Shown here: positions 11,922 to 20,925 of the stretch, in pieces
How positions within the stretch are numbered: the first letter of the stretch is position 1
How the letters are laid out: each line of letters starts with the position of its first letter
DNA from: Sphagnum compactum
Lineage: Eukaryota; Bryophyta; Sphagnopsida; Sphagnales
Assembly: GCA_965153455.1 (NCBI GenBank)
Contig: OZ234497.1
Coordinates: forward strand, 17,725,872 to 17,789,871
Direction of reading: 5' to 3'
DNA: 64,000 nucleotides
Made by a program: the position numbers and the translations under genes
Notes under the pieces: model-generated
Told to the model about the DNA's origin: nothing
What the model saw: the letters and a program-made list of their open reading frames with translations, nothing else
Database searches by the model: none

Positions 11922-13032
11922 AACATTGTTGACAATAATGTTACATTATTGAAGTATGATGGGCAACCAACATTTGTAACCTTTTCCAAATGACCACACA
12001 TTCAATATATTATCCACAACCCAATTTCTCAATGGGCATCATGTAATTGCCTTCATGTTCAACATGAATAATGATAAAGAGTGTTCGTGGAAACTTCAAT
12101 ACCTTGTTCAAAAGCAATTAATGCGTAATTATGTTACAACTACATTTCCATATAAAATGGGGAATTACAAAATAAAATGCATGTCAAAAATTCATAGAGT
12201 TTTATTGTAGTTGCATGTTAATTACAAGATGGAGCCTTATACTGATGTAAAACAACAATATATACAATTGTGGTCAACCATATTTTGAATTTGTGAACAA
12301 TTTGCATGAAAACTTTGTGAATGACAAGCACCATATAATTAGCAAAAATGTAACATTCAACTAGCATCTACCTTGCGACTAGTGCATGTCATTGATGCAT
12401 ATAGTCATGCCACATGTATGCACTGCCACCATCCATTAAATCTAAAACTTTCAATTCCTTTGTAATTAGTTATCAATTACCATGCAATTGAATGTCCCTT
12501 GCAATTGGTGTACAACTAAATTTCAACTATACATATAGATTTCAAGTTTCAAATTTGCACAAGATATGCAAAGCCATATGACATTTGGTTGTAGGTTTTA
12601 CATCTATGGTTATTATGCACTTGTGCTTAGTGTCAAAAAAATATAAATGATGAATGAGGAAATGATTGTTCCTTTTAATTATTATTTTTTGGTTTTTTAT
12701 GAAGTAACCAAGAGACCTATTATGTGACAATCTTTTGCATTTCAACTTTTAGTTCAAATAATGAAATGTTCAAGTTAGATAAACAAAAATTTCATTTTTA
12801 TTTAAATAACATGAAATGAAGACTTTTTTTTGTTGTTCATTTCTTTGTCTAAATTATTGTTATTTTTAATTAATTGATTGAAACCATAAAAATCTTATTC
12901 TTAAGATTGTGTGAAATTATAAGAACTTTTAGTTATTGGGTGTAATGAATAGAAAATTCAATTTTGACATTCATGGTGTTTGTGCATTTGCAATATCATT
13001 CATTCTTCTTATGCATAATAATATATTGTCAT
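11922..13032. other. AT-rich DNA with TTGTAGTTGCA-like motifs, no gene
   Basis: This contains scattered GCAACTA/TAGTTGTA words like those in the subterminal regions of the CACTA elements in this window, so it may be old CACTA-derived sequence. No terminus or coding region could be identified. Confidence 0.35.
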
Positions 13033-13652
13033 TAAGTTGTTAGTTTTATACAACTAAAATGAAATACTGATTATGAATTTTGATATTGCGTGTCCCAAAA
13101 CATTCAAGTTTAATCTATTGTTGTGCTATGGTCCAACAAATGTGAAGGTACGGTTACATCTCCATGTGAAAATATTCAAAACCAATGTACTTCAATTTTT
13201 CTTATGACACTTTATTTTGAATTTGAATGGTTGTTTGTAAATGAGATTGAAGCAATGAATATATTGCATTGCCAATGTCATAGTTTTGTACATGTATAAA
13301 TCCTCCATGATAAATTTCAATATTTTTTAGCTTGAATTCTGAGAGATTGTGTCTACTAAGACTAGACTACCATGCAACTAAATGTCCATTACAACTAATG
13401 TACAACTAAATTTCAACTACTTGCATGAATATTAAACATTTAGGTTGTTAAATTTTATACAACTAAAATGAATTATTGATGGTAAACTTTGATGATGCAC
13501 ATTTCAATACATTCAAAATTCAATAAACTTTCATGCTAAAACAATTAAAGTGAAAGTAAGTTTACACACCTACATGTGAAAAAATTCAAGACTAGTATAT
13601 TTTCTTTTTTAATTATGACATTTTTATTTTTATTTAGATGGTTGTTTGTAAA
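13033..13652. repeat. Diverged direct duplication, about 210 bp each, 410 bp apart
   Basis: The block at about 13033-13240 (GTTGTTAGTTTTATACAACTAAAATGAA ... TGGTTGTTTGTAAATG) recurs at about 13443-13652 in the same order with many substitutions. The sequence between them repeats ACAACTAAATTTCAACTA, also found near 12510. No coding function is apparent. Confidence 0.6.
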
Positions 13653-15733
13653 TGTAGAACTTGTAATTTAACCATTATATTGCTATGATGTGTTTTTTAT
13701 TTGAATGTTAAGTCAATTATGACATGATGTATGTCGCTTGTTAATTGCATTATAGTTGTAAACTATATGTACATTATTTATTAACTACAATTTGTATGTA
13801 TATTGCTTATTAGTTGGATTATAGTTGTAAAAGATTTTTACTTAAATTTAGAATATGAACATTAGACTTTTTTTGCATTGAAATAAGGTTATTATTACAT
13901 TGATGTGCAAACATCATTTCAGATTGGCAATAATCAAAATATAACCCAACTTTTGAATAGAGACAACCCTGTGGCCCTCTTAGCATCATTCAAATGCATG
14001 ATGGAAAACTATGTAAAAATAAAATTAAGGGTTTACAAACATATCATTATGAATAATTTCTAATTTAGGATATTTGCATACAATTTGCAGATCTCCTTTT
14101 CTTGATTGCCCTTGGTGGTTTGGGATTCTAATTAGGAGCATCCCATGTGAGTTTAAAAGGCTTTGTTTAACCAACTTTACTCACCCAAATTGTTTTAGCA
14201 AATTATCATCCTTTTCAATTCATGAAAATACATTACATGGGATAGACCCCATTCCCCACATAGGTATGCTAATGACGTGCAACAATTTGTTAAAGGCTAA
14301 TCTTGCCAATAAAGGTCATCAAACCTCCTCGAGGCATTGCGCTTCAATTTGAAATCAATCTCACTCACCTTTAACTTGATTTTTTGTTTAATCAATTGCC
14401 TTATTTTCATTACAAATTTGTTGTGCATGTGGGTTGTTCAAAATGCAAGCATTCATGGCGTGGTGGTCTTGCCACCTTGGCCCCCCAAAATGAATAGAAA
14501 AAGGATAGCTAAATTTACATACTTCCATGTGAAGCCCGCGTTTATTGTTCAAATGTTAACAAAACAACCATTTAGTCGCATAACTATTAGTGCATCCATC
14601 AATTTTACACACCCACCTTGACCCCTCATGCACCCAAATTGCATCTTCCATTACATGTTTTGGTGGGATTTTTCCATGATCACCTTTGGAAAAACCATTT
14701 CCCTTACAAAAATAACATAATTATGAAATGGATGTGAATGTTGCCCAAAAAGATGAAATATTCATTTATACATTATGAGTGTATTGCAAATTAAACCAAT
14801 AAGTGGATGGTAAACACGATGAGGGTGTTACAAACAAAAATTACACCCTAAACCCATTATATAACGGTATTGTTTGGTGTTAAGTGGAAGAAACACCTAT
14901 CTAAACATATGGGTATTGCTTGGAAAAAAATGGGCAAAAAATTTACCCATCCCCACTTTTGGATAGAAAATGAAGATAGGTTGGGATTTTTTGAAATGTT
15001 TGGGTTAAATTAAACTTTTTAAAACCCTAACATATGAAACACATAATCCATCACAAGATATTTACCTCCAAGAACGGGTGTATATGTGACAATTCTTTGT
15101 TTTATTTCAATTTGCTCATTTATTGTAACATTCATTTGATGTTGATTATCATTAATTGATGTCTTTCCTTGGCATCTAGGTTTCTTTCGAGGATGTGCCA
15201 TTTTAAAACAAAACAATGGTTAATTTATGCTTTGTTCCTTCTTCTTTTATTTCTAGTTCATCAATTTTATTTTCATTTATAAGCACATCACTAAGAAAAT
15301 ATACATATCTTTTGGCCATATTCAATCCCAAAAAAAAACTTGAAGCTCCTTAGTAATGGTGATAATAGCCATTCACTATCACTAGTGTTGGGAAGCTTCA
15401 AGCTCGCCCAAGAGTAAACAATTGTAATAAAAAATAAAAATGGCAAATTATTTATTGCAACTTGACGTGACCTACTACAAGGTAATGCGGTGCTTCAAAT
15501 TCGTTGTTACCTTTTCTTATACACACAATCAAAAATAACATTTATAATTTTAATGTAACACACTATTAAAATGGTAATAATATTTTAAAACTTTATGTTG
15601 CCAAAAAATGTCAATTACTCATGTTGTTGCTATTGCAACATCATCATCATTAATATTCTCTTCATCAACAACAACATGATGTTTCTACTATTATAAAATC
15701 ATCACCATGGTTTTCACCAATAGTAACAAATAA
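13653..15733. other. AT-rich intergenic DNA, no gene seen
   Basis: Two plus-strand frames at 14074-14352 and 14337-14621 overlap in different frames and have no recognisable domain. A 65-codon minus frame at 15019-15216 is likewise unassigned. Confidence 0.4.
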
Positions 15734-16200
15734 CCCCATGAAACAATGTTTCTTGGGTGAAAATTTAAATTTTTTTAAAGGTCCAAAGTTGATTAATTTT
15801 GCTAAAAATTTGTTAAATCTCATAAAAATGTCAATTAAAAAACATTTAAAAACACTATCATGAAAATGAAAATGAATGTTTATTTGTGCCCATGAAACAA
15901 TTTTTTTGGGGTGAAATTTTGGAAATTTTTAAAGGTCCAAAGTTGATTAATTTTGCTAAAATTTGTAAAATTTCATAAACACCTCAATTGAAAAAATGAC
16001 AAAAACATTATCATGAAAGTGACAATGAATGTTTATTTGTGCCCATAAAACAATGTTTTCTTATGTGAAACTTTAGAGTTTTATAAAGGTCTAAATTTGA
16101 TTAATTTTGTTAAATTTTTATTAAATTTCACAAAGACCTCAATTTAAAAAATGAAAAAAACTTTATCATGAAAATGACAATGAACATTTATTCACACCCA
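15734..16200. repeat. Tandem array, three units of about 155 bp
   Basis: Units begin with CCCAT(G/A)AAACAA at 15734, 15889 and 16042, and a fourth partial start is at 16197 (spacings 155, 153, 155). Each unit contains AAAGGTC(C/T)AAA(G/T)TTGATTAATTTTG and a TTATCATGAAA(A/G)TGA(C/A)AATGAA block. The units are diverged, so the array is old. No coding potential. Confidence 0.8.
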
Positions 16201-16387
16201 TGAAACAAAGTTTTTTGTTTTACAATTAATTAGTGTACCCAACTCTATTGATATTCTAAGGGTGGGTTTCAAATGTAGAAGTTTGAGATACCTCAGCTGG
16301 GCCACTTGACTAGGGAAAACAACTCAAATTTCCAAGTGATATTCATGAAAGTGTTTTGATCAGCAAATTCATTGCACATTGTTTTGA

Positions 16388-17011
16388 TCAACAATGAATT
16401 GCATGTATGTTACCAAATTTGCAATTGAGCAACCTTGAGGCTCGGGGGAAAGAGAAAACCAAATGGGTAGCTAGAACCGTGAAATTTTGGCACAAGCTGG
16501 AGAAGCCTTGTTGTTGCAGGGACTTTTGGAGGTCTTGTTTTAGCAGCAGGCACAGTTCGATCATTGCCAGCAAGATTGCATACTTGTCCTTGCGAGTAAG
16601 ATTAGTGCATTGAAAGCCCAAGATGCCTGCAAGTACCCTTTGCGTGTAATTTGCAACATCGTGTGGTGATTTTCCAGCACCACATGTGAACTCTTCCGGT
16701 AGCGACTTGAGGAAGATGATCTCGTAAACAGGCCTAGGGTTGATGAAGGAGAAGAAAGGATCCATGCATTTCCATCCCATGGCGGTGGTGCCGAAAAACA
16801 TGGACATTTTGATGTTCATGGCTACTGGGGTAATATGGTCCGTCAACTCGGCGAAGAGGGACGAGAAGCGTAGTAGATATGGTTTTTCATCTTCCATTAA
16901 TTTAATTACACAAGGAAGGATTACATAACCTTCTTTTTTAGTTTCTCCAACAACAATTTGAATTGAATCCCTAACATGGTCGCCAAATGTTAACGATACA
17001 TTTTTGTACCA
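16388..17011 (-). pseudogene. Unidentified open frame, 208 codons, possibly a gene fragment
   Basis: On the minus strand a single frame is open from just after a stop at 17014-17012 down to 16388. The first ATG is at 16897, giving 169 residues, but about 38 in-frame codons lie upstream ([20 protein letters not shown] and on) and read like the same protein, so the true start or a 5' exon is missing. Base composition is clearly GC-richer than the flanking AT-rich DNA. The protein is mixed alpha-helical in character ([20 protein letters not shown] near the ATG, later [20 protein letters not shown]) with no motif I can name. It could be one exon of a host gene, a captured fragment, or a retrocopy. 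No function is assigned. Confidence 0.4.
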
Positions 17012-17447
17012 TTATGGATTCTTGTGATACTTTATTAATATAAATACCACATAAAATATTAATCAAAACATTTGAATTATTATTGTAGAATTCTTTATTA
17101 ATGTTGAAGAACTACATTTACCATTATGCCATTATTGAATTGAAACTATCAACAACAATTGGGAAAATATTGAAGCTTCAATAAATCATAAAACATACAT
17201 GCCAAGCTTATCTCACATAATAGTCTTTTCACTCAGAAACACCACTATCATTGTTCAGAATAATCCCCCTTCAAAGTCTCATGTGACAACCTTACCTTTG
17301 TATCGACATGCCTTTTGGCAATTCCAAGAAGTAGTTGTAACTACTTTTGTGTCATATTGTTATGTAGTTATGACAATCTATCTATCATATCAACACAATA
17401 AGCTTAGCTTGCATTAACTTACTATGTTTTGATAGTTCCAAAAGGAC
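17012..17447. other. AT-rich target region of the gypsy element
   Basis: No gene is seen. The gypsy insertion occurred at its right edge; GGAC at 17444-17447 recurs directly after the 3' LTR. Confidence 0.5.
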
Positions 17448-17600
17448 TGTCATGGCCTAGGATATTTTGGGATACTTTTGGCAATGTCATGTCCTAGGAT
17501 ATTTTGGGATACTTTTGGCAATATCATGGCCTAGGATATTTTGGGATACTTTTGGCAATATCATGGCCTAGGATATTTTGGGACTAGTATGGCTCAGGGT

Positions 17601-17608
17601 TATAAAAG
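17601..17608 (+). promoter_or_regulatory. TATA box of gypsy 5' LTR
   Basis: TATAAAAG stands at 17601. A start about 32 bases downstream would fall near A17634, where the segment AGCAGATCAA begins, complementary to the site just past the LTR. The same box is at 25251 in the 3' LTR. The upstream 37-bp repeats are the likely enhancer region. Confidence 0.75.
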
Positions 17609-17633
17609 GAGATAATCTGGGGAACAACCCTTC

Positions 17634-17643
17634 AGCAGATCAA
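17634..17643 (+). promoter_or_regulatory. Probable transcript 5' end, self-primer sequence
   Basis: AGCAGATCAA lies 33 bases after the first T of the TATA box and is perfectly complementary to TTGATCTGCT at 17717-17726. In Tf1/sushi-type elements the first bases of the mRNA fold back on the primer-binding site to start reverse transcription. That role is inferred here from position and pairing. Confidence 0.6.
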
Positions 17644-17659
17644 CACCAGTTGATGGGTC

Positions 17660-17665
17660 AATAAA
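17660..17665 (+). terminator. Poly(A) signal in gypsy LTR
   Basis: AATAAA at 17660-17665, and the same signal at 25310-25315 in the 3' LTR, where it would end the genomic transcript. It follows the presumed start by only about 26 bases, so the R region is short and the 5' copy is probably bypassed by promoter proximity. Confidence 0.55.
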
Positions 17666-17716
17666 GTTTGTCTTGTTTTGTAATTCTCCACTTGTTTGTA
17701 GTCGGTCCATAACAGT

Positions 17717-17726
17717 TTGATCTGCT
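17717..17726 (+). promoter_or_regulatory. Putative self-priming primer-binding site
   Basis: TTGATCTGCT starts two bases after the 5' LTR. It does not match the initiator-tRNA-Met site (TGGTATCAGAGC) seen in the copia element of this window. It pairs perfectly over ten bases with 17634-17643. Confidence 0.6.
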
Positions 17727-17773
17727 CCTTCTTCTTGTTTGTTTGTTTTGTTGTTTCAGTAAGTAGCTAGAGG

Positions 17774-18041
17774 TATCTTGGAGTGAAACTTGGAAAGGTT
17801 ATAGAAGACTATAGGACGCTTCTACTCTCAAAGTTTCAAAAGAAAAGGATATGTTTTGTGAGAGTTAAGAGCTTTTGAAAACTCTGTGCCAGATCTGGTT
17901 TTTTGGTCATATCTCCTTTGTTTAAACTTTTTTGGGTCTGTAACTTTGTGATCTTATAGATCATATAGGAATATATGTGTGAAAGAAATTTCATGTCATT
18001 TGGACTTGTATTGAGAGAGATCCAAGCATCTGAAGTTTCAA
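17774..18041 (+). repeat. Leader module shared with the copia element
   Basis: This part of the gypsy 5' leader (GATCTTGGAG-like start, GACGCTTCTA, CCAGATCTGGTTTTTTGG, CATGTCATTTGGA, CATCTGAAGTTTC) aligns without large gaps to the reverse complement of 47098-47363, the leader of the copia element, at about 93% identity by hand count (about 18 differences). It is non-coding with stops in all frames and lies between LTR and gag in both elements. Confidence 0.9.
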
Positions 18042-18197
18042 GTGCAGATCTGGTTTTTTGGTCATATCTCCTTTGTTTAAACTTTTTTGGGTCTGTAACT
18101 TTGTGATCTTATAGATCATATAGGAATATATGTGTGAGAGAAATTTCATGTCATTTGGACTTGTATTGAAAGAGATCCAAGCATCTGAAGTTTCAAG
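17886..18197 (+). repeat. Tandem duplication (about 156 bp) in gypsy leader
   Basis: The second half of the shared leader module is duplicated. Copy 1 is 17886-18041 and copy 2 is 18042-18197. They differ by one single-base indel and two substitutions. The duplication is absent from the copia leader, so it arose in the gypsy lineage after the two diverged. Confidence 0.9.
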
Positions 18198-18236
18198 TTT
18201 GAAGATTGAAAGCGCAAAAGTGTGAGAACTACCACC

Positions 18237-18770
18237 ATGGACAACTCAGAATCAAACATCGATCTCACTCAAATCCTCGCCGCCCTTCAGCACCTTCAAC
18301 AAAAAAATGTTGTGCTTAGAGACTCGGTGACCCGCCTATAGAATCAGCCACCACCTCTTGCCCCAGTACTTCCTGCTCTTGCAATGGCCGCCCCAGAGCC
18401 CAAGATCAGTCTGCCAGAAAAGTTTGATGGAACGCGCCTCAAATTTCGAGGCTTTGTCAGCCAGGTACGCCTGATCATGCAACTACACCCTTGTCGTTAT
18501 TTTGATGACACCACTCGTGTAGGATTCGTTAGAACCCTACTCACTGGGACAGTTGCAGCATGGTTTGCTCCCATCCTGGAAACATCATCCCCTCTCCTAC
18601 AAGATTTCAATGCCTTTATGGCGGAATTTGAAGCAGTATTTGGGGACAGTGACAAGGCCAGGACTTCAGCCAACAAGCTGCGTCGCCTCCAGCAAGGGAC
18701 ACGTTCGGCCATCGTCTACGCCTCAGAATTCAGGCAGCTTGCCTGCGACGTCAATTGGGGAAAAGCTGCC
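18237..18770 (+). pseudogene. gag, 5' part, of gypsy element
   Basis: The ATG at 18237 sits in ACCACCATGG, a good plant start context. The frame has an in-frame TAG at 18339-18341 and then continues as a retrotransposon gag (capsid) domain: PKISLPEKFDGTR, FRGFVSQVRLIMQ, and an RRLQQGTRSAIVYASEFRQL block, ending at 18770 where a 2150-bp insert begins. Gag forms the particle that packages element RNA. The same frame resumes after the insert at 20926. Both the stop and the insert prevent full-length product. Confidence 0.85.
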
Positions 18771-19431
18771 TGTGAGGTGACTTTCCGTCCCTCTACTCCC
18801 GGTTCTACAAGGTGATTATGCATGGAAGCACAAATGCTACTAATGAAGGAAGAATACAAATGTAATTTTGGAAATTAGATTGCGTTTGTAGTTGAAATTA
18901 AGTAACCTACCTCCTATGCATTATTTATGATTAAAACTGATAGATATATTTTTCCAAGCTCACACACTACACGTTCTAGGACTTGTGCCAAATTGTCATT
19001 CATCCAAACCAATGTTTAAGGACTTAACACCATGTCCAACCTTGCTGCAGACCACTAGTCACTTAAAATGTTGTTTCTCACACATAGATTGCTCAAATCT
19101 GGCTTGCCATAGCTCTTTAGAAAGCTAACAACAAGGCGCACCAACCTACCAAATCTCATGATCTGCAGTTACAATAGTAAGGAGTTATACCACCAAACCC
19201 GAGAGGGTTCCTGAGATTTCTCTAGAGTTCTAACCTTCAACACTATCACTAGATTTTCATTCTAATTTTTCTTCCTTCTTCCCTCCACCAAGACTAAACA
19301 TTATTTCCCTCTTCAAGAAGCTTGTGAAATAAGTGTTCAAGATTGCATGAAAATTATCCTCGAGGCAAAAAGAGAGGCTCCCCATGATCCAAGTCCGCCT
19401 TTTAAAGAGAAGGAGAAGGGAGGTGAAGGTG

Positions 19432-19670
19432 GATCCAAAGCTTGGTGGCCAATGGAAGGATCCAAAGCTCGGTGGCCATTGGAAGGATCCAAAGCTCGGT
19501 GGCCATTGGAAGGTTCCAAGCTTGGTGGCCATTGGAAGGATCCAAAGCTTGGTGGCCATTGGAAGGTTCCAAGCTTGGTGGCCATTGGAAGGATCCAAAG
19601 CTTGGTGGCCATTGGAAGGATCCAAAGCTTGGTGGCCATTACAATGTTCCAAGCTTGGTGGCCAATGGAA
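19432..19670 (+). repeat. 26/27-bp palindrome-rich tandem repeat, nine units
   Basis: Units alternate between GGATCCAAAGCTTGG-type (27 bp) and GGTTCCAAGCTTGG-type (26 bp), each continuing TGGCCATTGGAA. Many contain AAGCTT inside CCAAGCTTGG (a 10-bp palindrome) and TTCCAA...TTGGAA ends. The array ends about 140 bp before a TATA box, where an enhancer or protein-binding array would sit. Frames on both strands are open only because of the repeat composition, so they are not annotated as genes. Confidence 0.9.
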
Positions 19671-19812
19671 TGTGAAGGATAAACACCTTTTCACCTCTTC
19701 CATTTTCCCCCAACAACTTTACTTACACCCCCAATTTTTCCCTTCGACCTCACGATTTTACTTTACCATGGTCCTAAGCCGTTACTCCCGCCTTTCTTTC
19801 CTCTTCTTCGAA

Positions 19813-19820
19813 CTATAAAT
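19813..19820 (+). promoter_or_regulatory. TATA box of insert cassette
   Basis: CTATAAAT lies 98 bases before the first ATG (19918) of the only long frame in the insert and about 140 bases after the 27-bp repeats. Position and sequence suit a plant core promoter or an LTR U3/R border. Confidence 0.5.
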
Positions 19821-19917
19821 TACGATTGCGCACCTCAACGTGACAAGTCTTTCCCACCTCCATTGTCAAATTGATTTCGATTGAAGATCTAACCTTTTTC
19901 TTCCTTTGCTTGAAATT

Positions 19918-20340
19918 ATGGCGTCGCGCATGGTTTCATCTTACGGGCCGCAAGCCGCACAAGCGAACGAAGAACCACCTCCGGAGTCGTCCCTAGATCT
20001 TACCCTAACCCAGCATCCTCGCGATGAAGAACCCGAACTTCGAGAAATGTGTGCTCGTCTTGAAGTCGAACCTCCTCGAGCCTGGTACTATCGCATTTCT
20101 CCGAACTCTCGCATCCTGGTGATCTTGCTGCAAGTTGACCCCGCTTCTGGTGACGAACCCGAGACTGTTTGTGAAGGTTGTTACGAAACTGAAGATACTT
20201 CTATCTTCGCATGGTCTTCAGTTCCCGATGTTGGTCACTATCGTTGGTTGCGCGGTCCGATTCGTCGACTGCCTCCCAATAGCAAGGCGGACTACCTAGT
20301 TCGCACCATCCGGCGCATCTTAGATTTCCTGCAATTGTGA
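19918..20340 (+). CDS. Unknown 140-residue protein carried by the insert
   Basis: The frame starts at ATG 19918 (MASRMVSSYGPQ) and ends with TGA at 20338-20340. It is clearly GC-richer than the surrounding DNA. The N-terminal 40 residues are acidic and proline-rich (EEPPPESSLDL). The central part has WYYRISPNSRILVILLQVDP, then a cysteine pair CEGCYETED, and the C-terminal part is basic (RWLRGPIRRLPPNSK, YLVRTIRRILDFLQL). It has no signal peptide and no membrane segment, and I recognise no family. It stands between a TATA box and an AATAAA signal, so it could be expressed. It may be a protein encoded within a retroelement LTR or a captured host exon. Codon bias and homologues would decide. Confidence 0.45.
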   Translation: MASRMVSSYGPQAAQANEEPPPESSLDLTLTQHPRDEEPELREMCARLEVEPPRAWYYRISPNSRILVILLQVDPASGDEPETVCEGCYETEDTSIFAWSSVPDVGHYRWLRGPIRRLPPNSKADYLVRTIRRILDFLQL

Positions 20341-20410
20341 ACTATCACTAAGGCATAACTCAGGATTCTACATGTACTTGTAGCTCCTTGCTGAACTTAT
20401 CCCTATCATA

Positions 20411-20416
20411 AATAAA
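20411..20416 (+). terminator. Poly(A) signal after the 140-residue frame
   Basis: AATAAA lies 70 bases after the stop codon, a normal distance for a plant transcript end. Confidence 0.45.
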
Positions 20417-20925
20417 TGTTTCAATTATCATCAGACTCCTATTGCTATTAACATACTATCTGTTTAATTGTTGAGTTGCCTTGAATTAACCTTATGTTCA
20501 ACGACTTGAAGATTATTCTACCTCTATTAAATCTTTCATCAACACCCCTTCAGCTGCTTTAAGAATTTTTAACATCCTTGCTACTTTCTAAATACCATAA
20601 CAAGATTAATGTTGTGTTGAACACCGTAAATTTTGGTGTCTACTGCTACCCCCAACCCTCTAGAGATTTCTCACCCCTAATTATGCAACAAGGTTTCTAA
20701 AACTATGGTTATTAGCCTTTGCTGAAGAAAAGAACTAATCCAACTCCTTAATCACCAACAACGCATTTCAGAAAAGAAAATAACCCCCTTCGCACCATGC
20801 ACACTCAGCATCCCTATGAAGTCGCTAAAAGCCCTTAATAACCTTACCCCATTCAAATAACCCTGATGTAACTCTTAAAAACTGAGACTACCGCACATGG
20901 TTGTGTCGGTATGGCTCACACTGCC

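Larger units (their letters stand above)
17448..17714 (+). repeat. 5' LTR of gypsy element
   Basis: This 267-bp LTR starts TGTCATGG and ends CCATAACA. It holds four copies of a 37-bp unit starting at 17451, 17488, 17525 and 17562, each with the palindrome CCTAGG (one copy reads GTCCTAGG). These are followed by a TATA box and an AATAAA signal. Such a short LTR is typical of compact chromoviruses. Confidence 0.95.
18771..20920 (+). mobile_element. 2150-bp insertion with TG...CA ends inside gag (solo-LTR-like or gene-carrying element)
   Basis: Capsid coding sequence stops at 18770 and resumes at 20926 in the same frame. The insert is bounded by the 5-bp direct repeat CTGCC (18766-18770 and 20921-20925). 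Its ends are TGTGAG and CTCACA, a 6-bp inverted repeat with the TG...CA form of LTRs. No second LTR copy is visible inside, so a solo LTR of an unknown large element is the simplest reading. It carries palindromic 27-bp repeats, a TATA box, a 140-codon frame and an AATAAA signal in that order, like a compact gene. A non-autonomous gene-carrying transposon is the alternative. It is younger than the gypsy copy it interrupts. Confidence 0.8.

Noticed and set aside
19257-19818. Five repeat-containing proteins on both strands
   Set aside because: All are readings of the 26/27-bp palindromic array, with no start context or conserved domain.
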